This document shows positions 54,944 to 64,000 of a stretch of 64,000 nt of DNA, piece after piece. Numbering within the stretch: the stretch's first letter is position 1; every line of letters begins with the position of its first letter. Source of the DNA: Lineus longissimus (Eukaryota; Nemertea; Pilidiophora; Heteronemertea; Lineidae); contig NC_088318.1 in the NCBI RefSeq assembly GCF_910592395.1, positions 3,534,001 to 3,598,000 on the forward strand, read 5' to 3'. The translations under genes and the position numbers were made by a program. The notes beneath the pieces were generated by a model, which was given only the letters and a program-made list of their open reading frames with translations, was not told where the DNA came from and made no database searches.

Positions 54944-57627
54944 TCAGTCCTCTTGATGATCGCCCGCTCTTCTGGAGTGAAGTTGGTCTCTGATGTAGTT
55001 GTGAACACATCCATGTTCCACAATGATCGGAGGCTCTCGTCCAACTGACGATCCGTAATTGTTGAATAAGTATTTGCAGTCGTAACAGAATTGCTGGTCA
55101 AAGGAGTGACCACCTCAATGGACCCTGTGCATGTCCATCCCAGAGGTGTCAGCCTTGCCACCGGTTCTCCCAGTTGGCCCGGTCGCTCCTCCAATGCTAA
55201 CGTCAATTCCGGGTGATCAGCACCAATTAAAATATCGACGGTCTTGCACCCATCTACTCTTGGGAACTCGATTCCCTTCAAATGAGACCATCGATCTCGT
55301 AGATGCTGCCAATTTTGCGGCGGTAGATTCTCACACAACCTGTCAAGAACTCGCGCTCCCACCTTGGCCGTTATCTCGCCGCTCAAGCTTTCAATCGTCA
55401 TCACCGCCAGGCCACTACGTAGGGACTTCTTAGGGTCAGTTAAAGTAGACACACTCAAGGCCTGTTCCTGCACAGGGGTGTTTAAGGCTTCTGCTGCAGA
55501 TCTGGTTATATATGTTGAATCAGAGCCATCATCCAACAGCGCGTTCAGTCGTTGACGTTGTCCTCGACTCCCAACTACATAAACTGGGATGACTCGTAGG
55601 GCGACCTTGCTTGGATAAACTCTTCCATCCTTGGCGACTCCAAACATGTTGTTGGCATGGTCTTTAGGCTCGACCGACACATCTGTCTTCGGCTTCCTTC
55701 TGTGCAAGTGACGATGATGGTTCTTCTGACAGCCGTCAATCCCACACTTGCGGGATCCCTTCTGGCAATCCTTGCCCATATGGTTGCTACACAGGTATCT
55801 ATAGCAGAGGGCCTTCTCCTTAGCAATGTCCCAACGTTGGCTAGTAGTAGTAGGTGTCCATCTGTCACACTTGACGATGTGATGTGCGGCCTTACACAAA
55901 GGGCAGGAATACTGGTTTTCTGCGTCAGCTGGTTTAGACGTCGTCCTGGAGTAAGCGGTCGCTGTCGAAGCATAGGCTGTGCTCTTGTCTGGTCGTTTCA
56001 CCAACTTGTTAGCACTAGTCTGGCTTGGTCCCTTGCGGCGTGACTCCCTCAAGTCAGTCATTTCAATCATCAAACATACGTGATGGTTGAACCATTTGGC
56101 GAATACTGCCAACCCATCTATCCTCGTCGAAGTGTTCGACTCTGCGTATTTTACCAACAGGGAAACGGGCACCTTCCGCCTCACGAGAGCATACAACGTG
56201 TTCTGTCCAACTAACTCCTGGGCATGGTCTGTATCTGCTAACTTCGACACTACATCGCATAAATGGTTCGCCAGATCCTCCAATCCCTTCAAATCCTGTT
56301 CGCTGACCTCGTTGAGTGCCATCAACTGGTCGATGTATTTCTTCAAGATCCTTGACTCTCCGCCATAGCGCTGATCCAACTTAAAGAGGGCCATAGAGTA
56401 CTGGGCTTCGGTAAAACCGAGATTCTCGACCAGCTTGCCGGCGCGTCCTATCAGGGCGTTCTTAAGCATGATCATTTTAAATCTGATCGGGACTTCAGCC
56501 TGCTCCACGAAAACTTCAAACTGTGCCCGCCAATCCTCGTAAAGATCTCGATTACCATCAAACTTCGGTAGGTGAGGCTTAGCGATACCTTGGAAGAACT
56601 TTCCAACCTCTCTGGATCCAGTAGAGTTCTGGCCACCAACCGCCCGGGCCGGAGTAGAGCTGTGCGCAGGTTTAGGCAGATGGGAAGAAGTAATCGAATG
56701 CACCAATCTCCCTAACGGATCCTCACGACTCTCATCCGGTACTTCTTGCTCAGGCTGTGGCGGCGTCTTCATCTCAGCTGGTGACCTGCTCGTTATAACT
56801 GTCATGGGTAACCTCACGTGTCGCGCTGGGTCCTCGGACCACAACTTAGCCTCTAGCCTAGCTCGAGCCGCCTCATCCTCGGCCTCGGCGATTGCCATCT
56901 TGTGTTGAGCTTCCTTAACAGCCAGTTCCGCCGCATATCTTCTCTTTTCTTGCCCTACTCTCATTGAGGCAACCTCGGCCTTGATCTGTGCAGATTGAGA
57001 CTTCAACGAACGCTGAGACTGCTGACTCTCATGGCTCAACTCACTACCGGCATCCTCCTCTTCATCATGGTTGCCGTCACAAGCCTCAGGCAACTTCTCA
57101 TCCGGCTTATCTACCGCTTGGCCCATCGACTGCGCCTCTTCCTCCCGTTCGGTGAGTTGGGCATCCACCTCGTCCTCCGTGTCCTGGATCTTGATCTTTA
57201 TACACCTCCCAGCCTGAACTAACTCTTTCATCTTATCGACACTGGTGTACGAGCTCACTAGGCGATCAATGACTCTTCGTAACTCCTCGAAACTGGCCCG
57301 CATTCTGTCGACCATCCTCAGCATGCCGGTGCGGCTCCCCCGTGACCTCAGCAGAGCGTCAACCTTTCTCCGTTCGCTCTCGATCTCCTCCATCAAGGCA
57401 AGAGACTCCCCCTCGAGCCAGGCCTCCACATCATCCTTGCTGCTAGCTTGGACTAAAACCTCATCCTCTTCATCAACGGCAGCCTCCTCCTCTAAACTCT
57501 GGAACCAGCTGACGGACCGGTCGGCTTGACCAGGATGGGCCTGTGATCCACGCAGAGGTCCCGTCACAAAACTCTTGAGATATGGTGGGGGTCGCCTGGT
57601 ACGCGCGGAACGTCTAACATTGGCCAT
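54844..57627 (-). CDS. BEL/Pao gag-protease polyprotein, truncated (927 aa)
   Basis: Long intact frame. A Glu/Arg-rich, partly coiled-coil N-terminal half (about residues 60-270) is followed by the gag-type domain DUF1759 (about 346-490, PHLPKFDGNRDLYEDWRAQF). Next come Cys/His motifs (about 560-660, CPLCKAAHH and CGIDGCQKNHHRHLH) and a retroviral-type aspartic protease (about 695-705, LLDDGSDSTYI). One zinc-knuckle position reads CYRYL where CxxC is usual. The protein ends shortly after TPEERAIIKRT, where the polymerase should begin, and runs about 30 residues into out-of-frame sequence. It may still make a capsid and protease but cannot copy itself. Confidence 0.92.
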   Translation of the reverse strand: MANVRRSARTRRPPPYLKSFVTGPLRGSQAHPGQADRSVSWFQSLEEEAAVDEEDEVLVQASSKDDVEAWLEGESLALMEEIESERRKVDALLRSRGSRTGMLRMVDRMRASFEELRRVIDRLVSSYTSVDKMKELVQAGRCIKIKIQDTEDEVDAQLTEREEEAQSMGQAVDKPDEKLPEACDGNHDEEEDAGSELSHESQQSQRSLKSQSAQIKAEVASMRVGQEKRRYAAELAVKEAQHKMAIAEAEDEAARARLEAKLWSEDPARHVRLPMTVITSRSPAEMKTPPQPEQEVPDESREDPLGRLVHSITSSHLPKPAHSSTPARAVGGQNSTGSREVGKFFQGIAKPHLPKFDGNRDLYEDWRAQFEVFVEQAEVPIRFKMIMLKNALIGRAGKLVENLGFTEAQYSMALFKLDQRYGGESRILKKYIDQLMALNEVSEQDLKGLEDLANHLCDVVSKLADTDHAQELVGQNTLYALVRRKVPVSLLVKYAESNTSTRIDGLAVFAKWFNHHVCLMIEMTDLRESRRKGPSQTSANKLVKRPDKSTAYASTATAYSRTTSKPADAENQYSCPLCKAAHHIVKCDRWTPTTTSQRWDIAKEKALCYRYLCSNHMGKDCQKGSRKCGIDGCQKNHHRHLHRRKPKTDVSVEPKDHANNMFGVAKDGRVYPSKVALRVIPVYVVGSRGQRQRLNALLDDGSDSTYITRSAAEALNTPVQEQALSVSTLTDPKKSLRSGLAVMTIESLSGEITAKVGARVLDRLCENLPPQNWQHLRDRWSHLKGIEFPRVDGCKTVDILIGADHPELTLALEERPGQLGEPVARLTPLGWTCTGSIEVVTPLTSNSVTTANTYSTITDRQLDESLRSLWNMDVFTTTSETNFTPEERAIIKRTEVQGVPIHPAAKREMGDSSTGLEHWRCCCHAGT

Positions 57628-57771
57628 TACAACCTAGGACTCTCGAAACGATTTACGACGAACAAACAAATCTTTACAGTAAGACAAACGAATTCTAAAA
57701 TACGACGGTGAAGAATAATATACGATCACTCCAGATTCACTCAAACAATCTTGCTCCTGGTATTACAATTA

Positions 57772-57789
57772 ATCCGGTCGGAGAGACCA
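57772..57789 (-). other. Primer-binding site candidate
   Basis: On the minus strand TGGTCTCTCCGACCGGAT begins immediately after the 5' LTR. It starts with TGG, complementary to a tRNA CCA end. The tRNA was not identified. Confidence 0.65.
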
Positions 57790-59049
57790 TGTTTTTACGA
57801 TGACGAAAGGTGAGATAATTAGGTTTTTACTCACCGAATCGGAAGTCGATCTGCTGCTATTGGACCTCGCCAGACGGCACCCGTTTCCAACCCCAGTAGT
57901 CAAGTAGTGACGATCGAACACGGAAGTCCCCTCGGCAAGACGGCTTCAACGTACACAAGTCACGACATCAGGCGTGGAGCAGCACTATATCCTCTGATTG
58001 GCAACACTCTGGATTATACGCCCAGAGGGCAAGATTTTTAAGATCAGTGTCGAGTTCGGCAAATTGTGGCGTTAAGCCAATATAAGCAGCACGTAGTGCT
58101 TCACACACATAATTGATATATATATAACGGGTTGTTGCATAATTACAGAGGGTTAGCCTATCACTAGACCAAACGAAACGATGACGAAGTCAATGCTGGC
58201 AAAGTGATACTATTAGTGTCAAAGAGTAGTTCTGGAAATATATTCTGCAACAACGGAACGGACGTAAAAAGGGCGAGACTATTCTCATCTATAAATAAGT
58301 GGACGTCCTAAAAGCGAGACTCTTAACAGTACTCATCTATATACACGCAGCGATCCAGACATCACGGACGCCATCTATCGACTATATGTTGCAGCAAACC
58401 TCGATAAAGCCAGGGTGATACTACTCTCACGAATAGACACAGTGTCGGTATCCTAGATAGCACGTTCCAATCAATTCTTGGCCTATGATTCTAACCCCCT
58501 CCTCTATGTCAACAACAATCTAACACAGCCCTCTAATAACGGAGGGTAATACATCACACACATAAAACTATATCACGTTTCGAAACATAAATCTATTCTC
58601 TCTGTAACTATTTTTTGGGTTTTATAAATACGTAACGTCAACGATGTGCTTGAAGTTCTGAATTAAACCAACCATAAAAACTACTTACAAAGGTGAGGCC
58701 TTTGGACAGAATAGGCCTATCGCGGTCCTTCAAGAAGACTACAGTGCCGCAAGGCACCTGTAGCGACCCATTAAAAAATCCTTTAGAATAAAATCCACAT
58801 CACGCTCACAAAACAGGACTGCACAAAAACAGGACAACACCAAACGAACACGGCAGTGCAGTAAAAACGTCTCCTCAACTCCACGAAATATGGTCGACTG
58901 GGATCACGCCCAAAAATTAACTCAACCAGAACAAAATAATAATATTAATTCAAAGTCCCGGCCCGCCTACCCGACAGGCAGTACGCGCACCGGAACTGCT
59001 TACAGCAAGTGAAATGACAAAACATGGCGGGGCAGCGTCCGTAGAAACA
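57790..59049 (-). repeat. 5' LTR of the BEL/Pao element
   Basis: 1,260 bp, same length and ends as the 3' LTR, about 99.8% identical by eye. Being the upstream LTR of a minus-strand element, it should hold the promoter. Confidence 0.95.
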
Positions 59050-59206
59050 AAAGCAGCGATAACATTCAAGCATAGTGTAGATCTACTATCACTACTATCC
59101 ACTGCGCCGGAGAATGAATGCTAGTTTGGATAACGTTTTTTAAATTCCTCGACTCAAAAGTAAGCGACGTTCTGATTGGGTGCACTTACTTCTGCGCTGG
59201 CTACTC

Positions 59207-59286
59207 CACCAAATGAGGGCGAATGTCTCAGGGGTTTGTGTGCAGGGCCGGAGAAGCAAACATTAACCCCTGATTTCCTCGGGATG
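59207..59286 (-). repeat. Inverted copy of part of the unit tail
   Basis: Reverse complement closely matches 53121-53196 in unit D and the equivalent part of B and C (shared GGGTTTGTGTGCAGGGCCGG). It begins directly where the direct similarity of unit D stops at about 59202, marking a rearrangement breakpoint. Confidence 0.75.
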
Positions 59287-60555
59287 CGGAGTGGTAGTAT
59301 CGAATCAAAAATACCATCCTGCTTCAGGACAACACTCGGCATTTATGACCGAGCTTATCACGCCCGAGGAGCATATGTACGACTGACTCTGGAAAGCGAG
59401 GACTCCAAAATATCAGCAGTAAGTTGTATCCAAGGGGAAGAATACGCTCTTTATCCTAGATTTCTTGACAAATGCAAACACCTATGCTGATGAGCTTCTG
59501 TCAAACAAATGTTTTATTAACATACACTGACTCCGTGAATGTAGCTAAAAAAGAGCAACTATATTTCCATTTACATACTTGGTAGTGAAATTTGCGCATT
59601 CTAAAAAAGGGAACACTCTTGGAAATAAAGCTTTTGAGCTTTTGAAAAACCTTTAAAAGTTTTTATTGGCCGACACAACTATGCATTTCCTGAAGCTCAG
59701 GTCAAAACTCGGCACTCTCGACCGAGCCAGTAACGTGTGCTAGGGGAGGAGGATACGACTGACTCTAGATGTTTTTGAGGATGAACTATGCACCACGCAG
59801 AGGTTTTTCGATACGAAAAAACCGAAAACATGTTTCTAAAGCTCAAACACTTCTATATTTCTAAGAGTGTACCTTACTCCCAGCAGTGCAGTTAATGAAA
59901 AAAAAGAAAATTGGAATTATTAGTGCACATACAAGTCCACTGTTTCTGTTGAATAGGGTCACGGTTTCGTATAAGTAGGTTTTGAGAAGCCTTGGGGTCA
60001 TATGGAGTCTAGCATTAAGTAATACTTCATGTTACCATGGTAAACCTGAGAACCTGGCCATGATTTTATCAAGATGACGTTACCGGAGTGGATCACAGCT
60101 ATTGCGACCCTTCCATTGCCAGAGTTCCGAATTTTATGAAGACTCGTTGGAATTACGTCACCATTTTAAAGGAGAATTCTCTTTCATGACTCTATTATCC
60201 TCCAGTAACGAGAGATGGTCACTTCCGGTGTCAGTTGCTGACCTCGTGATACCGGAAGTGAATGCTAACGTGGACTAGATCACGTGATAACTGATCCTAG
60301 CCAATGGGCTTGCGAGGTCTCCCCGTTCAAAATGTCCGCCTGGTTGCATGTTTATTTCCTCAAGGTAATATCACCTGTTCTGGTTCCTTAACATTATGGC
60401 ACAGTCAATGAACAATAACACGTGTTTCGTGATGAACTCCTGTCTTGATCATCCATGCTGTTTGATCTGCTAGGGCGGGGTCCAGCAGATTTCGGGTCTT
60501 CGTCTGCCGTCTGGAGGTGGAAATTGGAACCAGTCAGAAGAAAGTCTGAGCTTTT
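59287..60555. other. Intergenic DNA right of the protease array
   Basis: No gene. 59325-59403 and 59700-59785 are diverged direct copies (CTCGGCAT...GACCGAG and TACGACTGACTCT shared). ACTTCCGGT (about 60221-60230) and ACCGGAAGT (about 60251-60260) form an inverted pair of ETS-type sites. TTTATT at 60351-60356 is a polyadenylation signal (AATAAA on the minus strand) about 200 nt past the coactosin stop. Confidence 0.55.
60351..60356 (-). terminator. Polyadenylation signal candidate of the coactosin-like gene
   Basis: AATAAA on the minus strand, 200 nt downstream of the stop codon. Confidence 0.5.
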
Positions 60556-63500
60556 TTACACAGAATTTACTTGTTTTCCAATCCCGTAATTAGCACCGCC
60601 TGCCTTGTCTATTTGAGATTTGATCGCGTCAAATGTAACCTCTTCGTGGTCACTGGTCAAAATTTCAACAGCAAATTCCTGAAAAGATACATATTGGCTT
60701 ATCAGTGAAGGTTAGCATGAACGTGGACAAATTACCGTACAATTACGTCAATACGGCCTCCTGATCAGCATATTACACCGTGTTATCACGTCATAGCACA
60801 ACTTGTCCACAGAATAACAGTGTAGGCCAAGTACTGGCAAGTCACCTCGGCCTAAAAGAATACTTTAGTCCAAGCTACAGGGCGTGTAACTAAACGGCAA
60901 TTCTTGGCAAAACAGTCCGGAGTATCAACCCAGCTACCATGCCATCTTTTTCAAAGTGACGAATTAGGATCGATATTCTGTCGCCGACGGATGACTATAC
61001 ACTTTTACAGGCAGTCCGCTGCTTCATCTATAAGCTTACCATCGGACCAAAAGTAAGAATTGGCATTTCTGGGTAGACGAGAGACAAGGCAGATTACATC
61101 GACCCGGTCGTCCCCATGAGACCAGTTTTAGAGTTTGTCTCTTTTTAATTTTATAGAACGGTTGGTGCAGTTTCAGGCATCAACATAAACCTGTGATTGG
61201 TCAACCCATACAGGCCTGATTTCCACGGAAACTTAATCTCTATTAATATCATGCGTAAAGACAACCTGCTTGGCGAAATCTGAATATTTTCCCGAACTGA
61301 CTTTATATAAGTGAAAAATAGAGTATTATACTGATTATGCTTACCGAAACTATATCTTTAACAAAAGCTTTATCCGTGCTAACTTTTGCCCTTGCTAGTG
61401 GTTTCACCCGCTCCCCTATCCACGTGATGAAGGCGAACTTTGCCCTCTTGCTCATCTCATCGCCCGTCTCGAACCGTACGTATGCGTACGCCCGGTCCTC
61501 ATCTGCAAAAAAGAGACGAAAGGAACGATGAATCAACAGGGTACCCCAAGGAGGTAATCCATGTATCGCAAGGTCTCACTGATGACATTGTTGATGATGG
61601 TTGTGTAAGAAGTCCATCACATCAGCATTGCTAAAGATATTGACACGTACGACTGCAGGGCGCCATTTTCTAAAAAAGGCGATGCCTTCAAAAAACGTCT
61701 TGGAACAAGAAATTAATCAAGGACTATCTGTGACTATCACTAATACGAACTTATTCGATCGTTTGCAAAAATTCATTACCAATTCAGTAAGCAAGAAATC
61801 CAAAGAGAGAACATGGAACTGAGGGGTTAAAACTGAATCCATATTATCAAGAATTCAGAAAGACTAGTCTTTATTTATTCTTGATAATACACGTACTATG
61901 TATACGGTTTGAGAATTTAACATTTACATGTATGTACTTACTATATCTATTAACGATCTAGGCTTAGGCCTACATATAGTACAATTAGCTGTGTTGATAT
62001 CAAGAAATAGATGGTTCTTAATTGATGAGCTAATATTTGGACTAACATGCACTGGTCATCGGGTCATTGTTAACTGTTAAATCAGTATGGTTGTCATTAT
62101 GATAGCCTAAATTATCTTTAATTAGTTCTCTATTCGTTACTACGGATAAGCCTATTGGGAATATAATACCTGGAACTGTAAGTTCACCGATACTCATGCA
62201 TTGACTTATCCAAAAACTAACTTTAAATTAGTAGGCCGGCCTAGTTGACCCGCCCGCCCCCACTTCCAGTGTATACAGCGGAGTCGATCGGAGCGTATAT
62301 TTGAAGATACACGAGACGAATTCGCCAATAGGGGGTTTCTACTTGACTACACAACAACGCTATAGGCGTATTTCAGTGTATAAGCTGCAAACTGTTGAAC
62401 ACGACCCAGTCCTTCATTAACGAAGCAGACACCTGAAAATGACCAATATGACCCCAGGCTCCTGCCAATAGTCCCCCTTTTATTCGGTAAAAATTAATTC
62501 TGCGCGACCAGCACAGTAGGCTGCATCGCCTGGACTCCTGTGCAGTCCATTTCGACACCCTGACTGTCCATGGGCGACCCACCAGGCCGGTCCACTGCAT
62601 TCGGAGTGTATGCATGCCAAGCTCCTGCCTATAGTCCCCTTTATTTAAAGTAAGTCACAAGAAGAGACTAGTTTTATTGGGGCGCAGGTGGCAACATTCG
62701 AAACTTGAAGGGGATTTGCCGATAATCCAGTCTACATGTATGGTGGTCTGAAGCCATAATCGCATACAGATATCGACCAGAAGTCTAGTGTAACGTACGA
62801 CAGTATTAAACGATATCCACCAAATTGATCGAAAATTAAATCCATCAAACAAAAAGATGTCAAAATGATAACTTTCGGTGTGCGTACCTAATTTCAAAAT
62901 ACTACATGTGTACATTTATCGTCTCAAATTAAGCTGCACACTGAAATTTTGAGACACCCATCTGTTATGAAGGATTATGTGTCTGACATAAATACTAATT
63001 TGGGTCCAACCGACAATAAATGACCTTGAAATATAGGAAGATGTCCTTCGAGTTAAGTGATTTTAGAGGGCCGTTGCTCAGTACAGGCAGATACCGAAGA
63101 CGAACGTTTCCAGAAACCAACTTGATTTGTTACACACTCTGTATAGTGTTATTATTTGAAATGAAAATGCCATACGTATGTTGGAAAATTCAAAATAATA
63201 TCAACATAATCTTGAACGAAACTTAAATATGTTGTGTCCAAGTTACAATATAGCTGGAAAAGCTTTTGATTGTCATTGACATATAATACGTTTTGATATT
63301 CTATTAAACAGCTTCCACAAAATGGGGTGATCAGACGGGCACGATACGGAATTATTTCTTCGATCAACAAAAAATCTATATTTGTAATCCACAGACTAAT
63401 GATGCCATGGTAAAAGATATCGATAGCCGGGATTAATATCATATCGTGAAGAAACGAAGGTCAACTGTCTCGGTTCTGACAGCTTGAGCCAGAATGATAT

Positions 63501-63759
63501 ATTTGACCCTGGCATCGCAACGAATCGAATCTTTGCCAGTGACACATGAAGATGGCTGGAGTTATCTGCATATCAATATAGGCCTATAGATTATTATAAG
63601 CTCCAGTTCGATTCCATCCCACAGTTGTATCATTTATTGTGGTTTGAGAGGACTTTCTCTGACTTACCATTGCATGTGATCCGGGCGAACGCGTCCTCCA
63701 AGTCGGTGCCGGTCGAATCAACCTTGATCATTCCGTTGTCAGCATACCTCAAGATAAAC
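60556..63759 (-). CDS. COTL1: Coactosin-like ADF-H protein, C-terminal exons (5' end off the window)
   Basis: Three minus-strand exons: 63668-63759, 61345-61502 and 60556-60678 (stop at 60556-60558). GT-AG borders and phases fit (phase 1 after the first, phase 0 after the second). Translation runs FILRYADNGMIKVDS..., then DEDRAYAYVRFETGDEMSKR, AKFAFITWIGERVKPLARAK, VSTDKAFVKDIVS, then EFAVEILTSDHEEV, ending KAGGANYGIGKQVNSV. This is the coactosin branch of the ADF/cofilin-homology fold: compare VRFTTGDAMSKRSKFALITW and KKAGGANYD in the vertebrate protein (from memory). Coactosins bind actin filaments in the cytosol and oppose capping. About 122 residues are here of the usual ~142; the first exon with the start lies beyond 64000. 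Confidence 0.92.
61503..63667. other. Intron of the coactosin-like gene
   Basis: 2.2-kb intron, AT-rich, with no recognisable gene or RNA. TTATCAAGAATTCAGAAAGA (from about 61846) and TTTATTATTCTTGATAA-like text to its right form a small imperfect hairpin. Around 62445 and 62620 two similar CAGGCTCCTGCC / AAGCTCCTGCC...ATAGTCCCC stretches suggest an old duplicated repeat. Confidence 0.55.
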
Positions 63760-64000
63760 CTGCAAAGACACAGAGTACAGATTTCACGAGTATAGACTTT
63801 GGCATGGGATATTTTCAGAGGTGGAACTTGACAAAACCCTTGGGTTAAGGGCTTTCCACCTGTTATAGCTTTCAGTTGATCAGAGTACTCGTAAATATGT
63901 CAACAGGTCGTTGAAAGTGTAAAGGTTGCCAAAAGGCACATGCAGGATACATGCATTATGCGGTGATCCATGTGTCAAAACAGTTACGCCTTTAATGAAT

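Larger units (their letters stand above)
53385..59054 (-). mobile_element. BEL/Pao LTR retrotransposon, internally deleted, with 5-bp target duplication
   Basis: Element 53390-59049 (5,660 bp) flanked by AAAGC at 53385-53389 and 59050-59054; units B and C have a single uninterrupted CCAAAGCAGCG here. It is oriented on the minus strand. Both LTRs are 1,260 bp and differ at two positions that I could find. The internal part codes for gag-like, zinc-knuckle and protease regions and then jumps to the very end of integrase, so reverse transcriptase, RNase H and the integrase core are missing. It is therefore non-autonomous. Confidence 0.95.
45625..59202 (+). repeat. Segmental tandem duplication, unit D (interrupted by a retrotransposon)
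   Basis: Third copy. Similarity runs to 53389, is broken by the BEL/Pao element (53390-59049), and resumes from 59050 to about 59202 (AGCAGCGATAACA... to TTCTGCGCTGGC, compare 37347-37495). After that the order seen in B and C is lost. D is the most different copy and carries several private insertions. Confidence 0.85.

Noticed and set aside
54669-57627. Treating the retrotransposon as a complete autonomous element or virus
   Set aside because: Polymerase, RNase H and integrase core are absent, and no envelope-like frame is present.
30571-59202. CRISPR-like or bacterial repeat array
   Set aside because: The repeats are kilobase-long gene duplications in an intron-bearing eukaryotic sequence; there are no short regular repeats with unique spacers.

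Overview
This is eukaryotic genomic DNA: genes are split by GT-AG introns, intergenic DNA is long and AT-leaning, and many small transposons are present. The gene set (AP-1 gamma-adaptin, a ZIP zinc transporter, a tandem family of secreted astacin-MAM metalloproteases, a coactosin-like ADF-H protein, a BEL/Pao retrotransposon and a CR1/L2-like non-LTR fragment) fits a bilaterian, probably marine, invertebrate such as a lancelet, ambulacrarian or lophotrochozoan. The sequence alone does not fix the species.

Layout. 185-18653 (minus): the first ~363 codons of AP-1 gamma-adaptin in ten exon positions, with the rest of the gene off the left edge. One position is filled by two different 99-nt exons (3388-3486 and 2385-2483), which looks like an alternative-exon pair. 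18670-22330: upstream DNA with three hairpin-forming inverted repeats in a row. 22366-23568 (plus): a ZIP transporter with an intronless coding region. 25407-29222 (plus): a nine-exon astacin-MAM protease (copy A). 30571-59202: three tandem segmental copies of about 7.5 kb, each with an intact ten-exon astacin-MAM gene of 419 codons (B, C, D). The third copy is interrupted by a young, internally deleted BEL/Pao element at 53390-59049. 60556-63759 (minus): the last three exons of a coactosin-like gene whose start lies off the right edge.

The proteases are predicted to be secreted zymogens: signal peptide, propeptide with a Gly-Asp switch, astacin zinc domain, Thr-rich linker and one MAM domain. 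B, C and D keep the same exon lengths and reading frame, so all three look functional. They differ in a few residues, in promoter-proximal bases and in transposon insertions, which lets the order of events be partly read. The AP-1, ZIP and coactosin genes are unrelated housekeeping-type neighbours; nothing suggests an operon.

The most unusual observation is the duplicated exon in AP-1 gamma. The two versions encode 33 residues each, share 23, and differ silently in 16 of those 23 codons, so both appear to have been conserved as protein for a long time. Exon boundaries were read by eye from splice signals, reading-frame phase and family resemblance; no alignment or transcript data were available.
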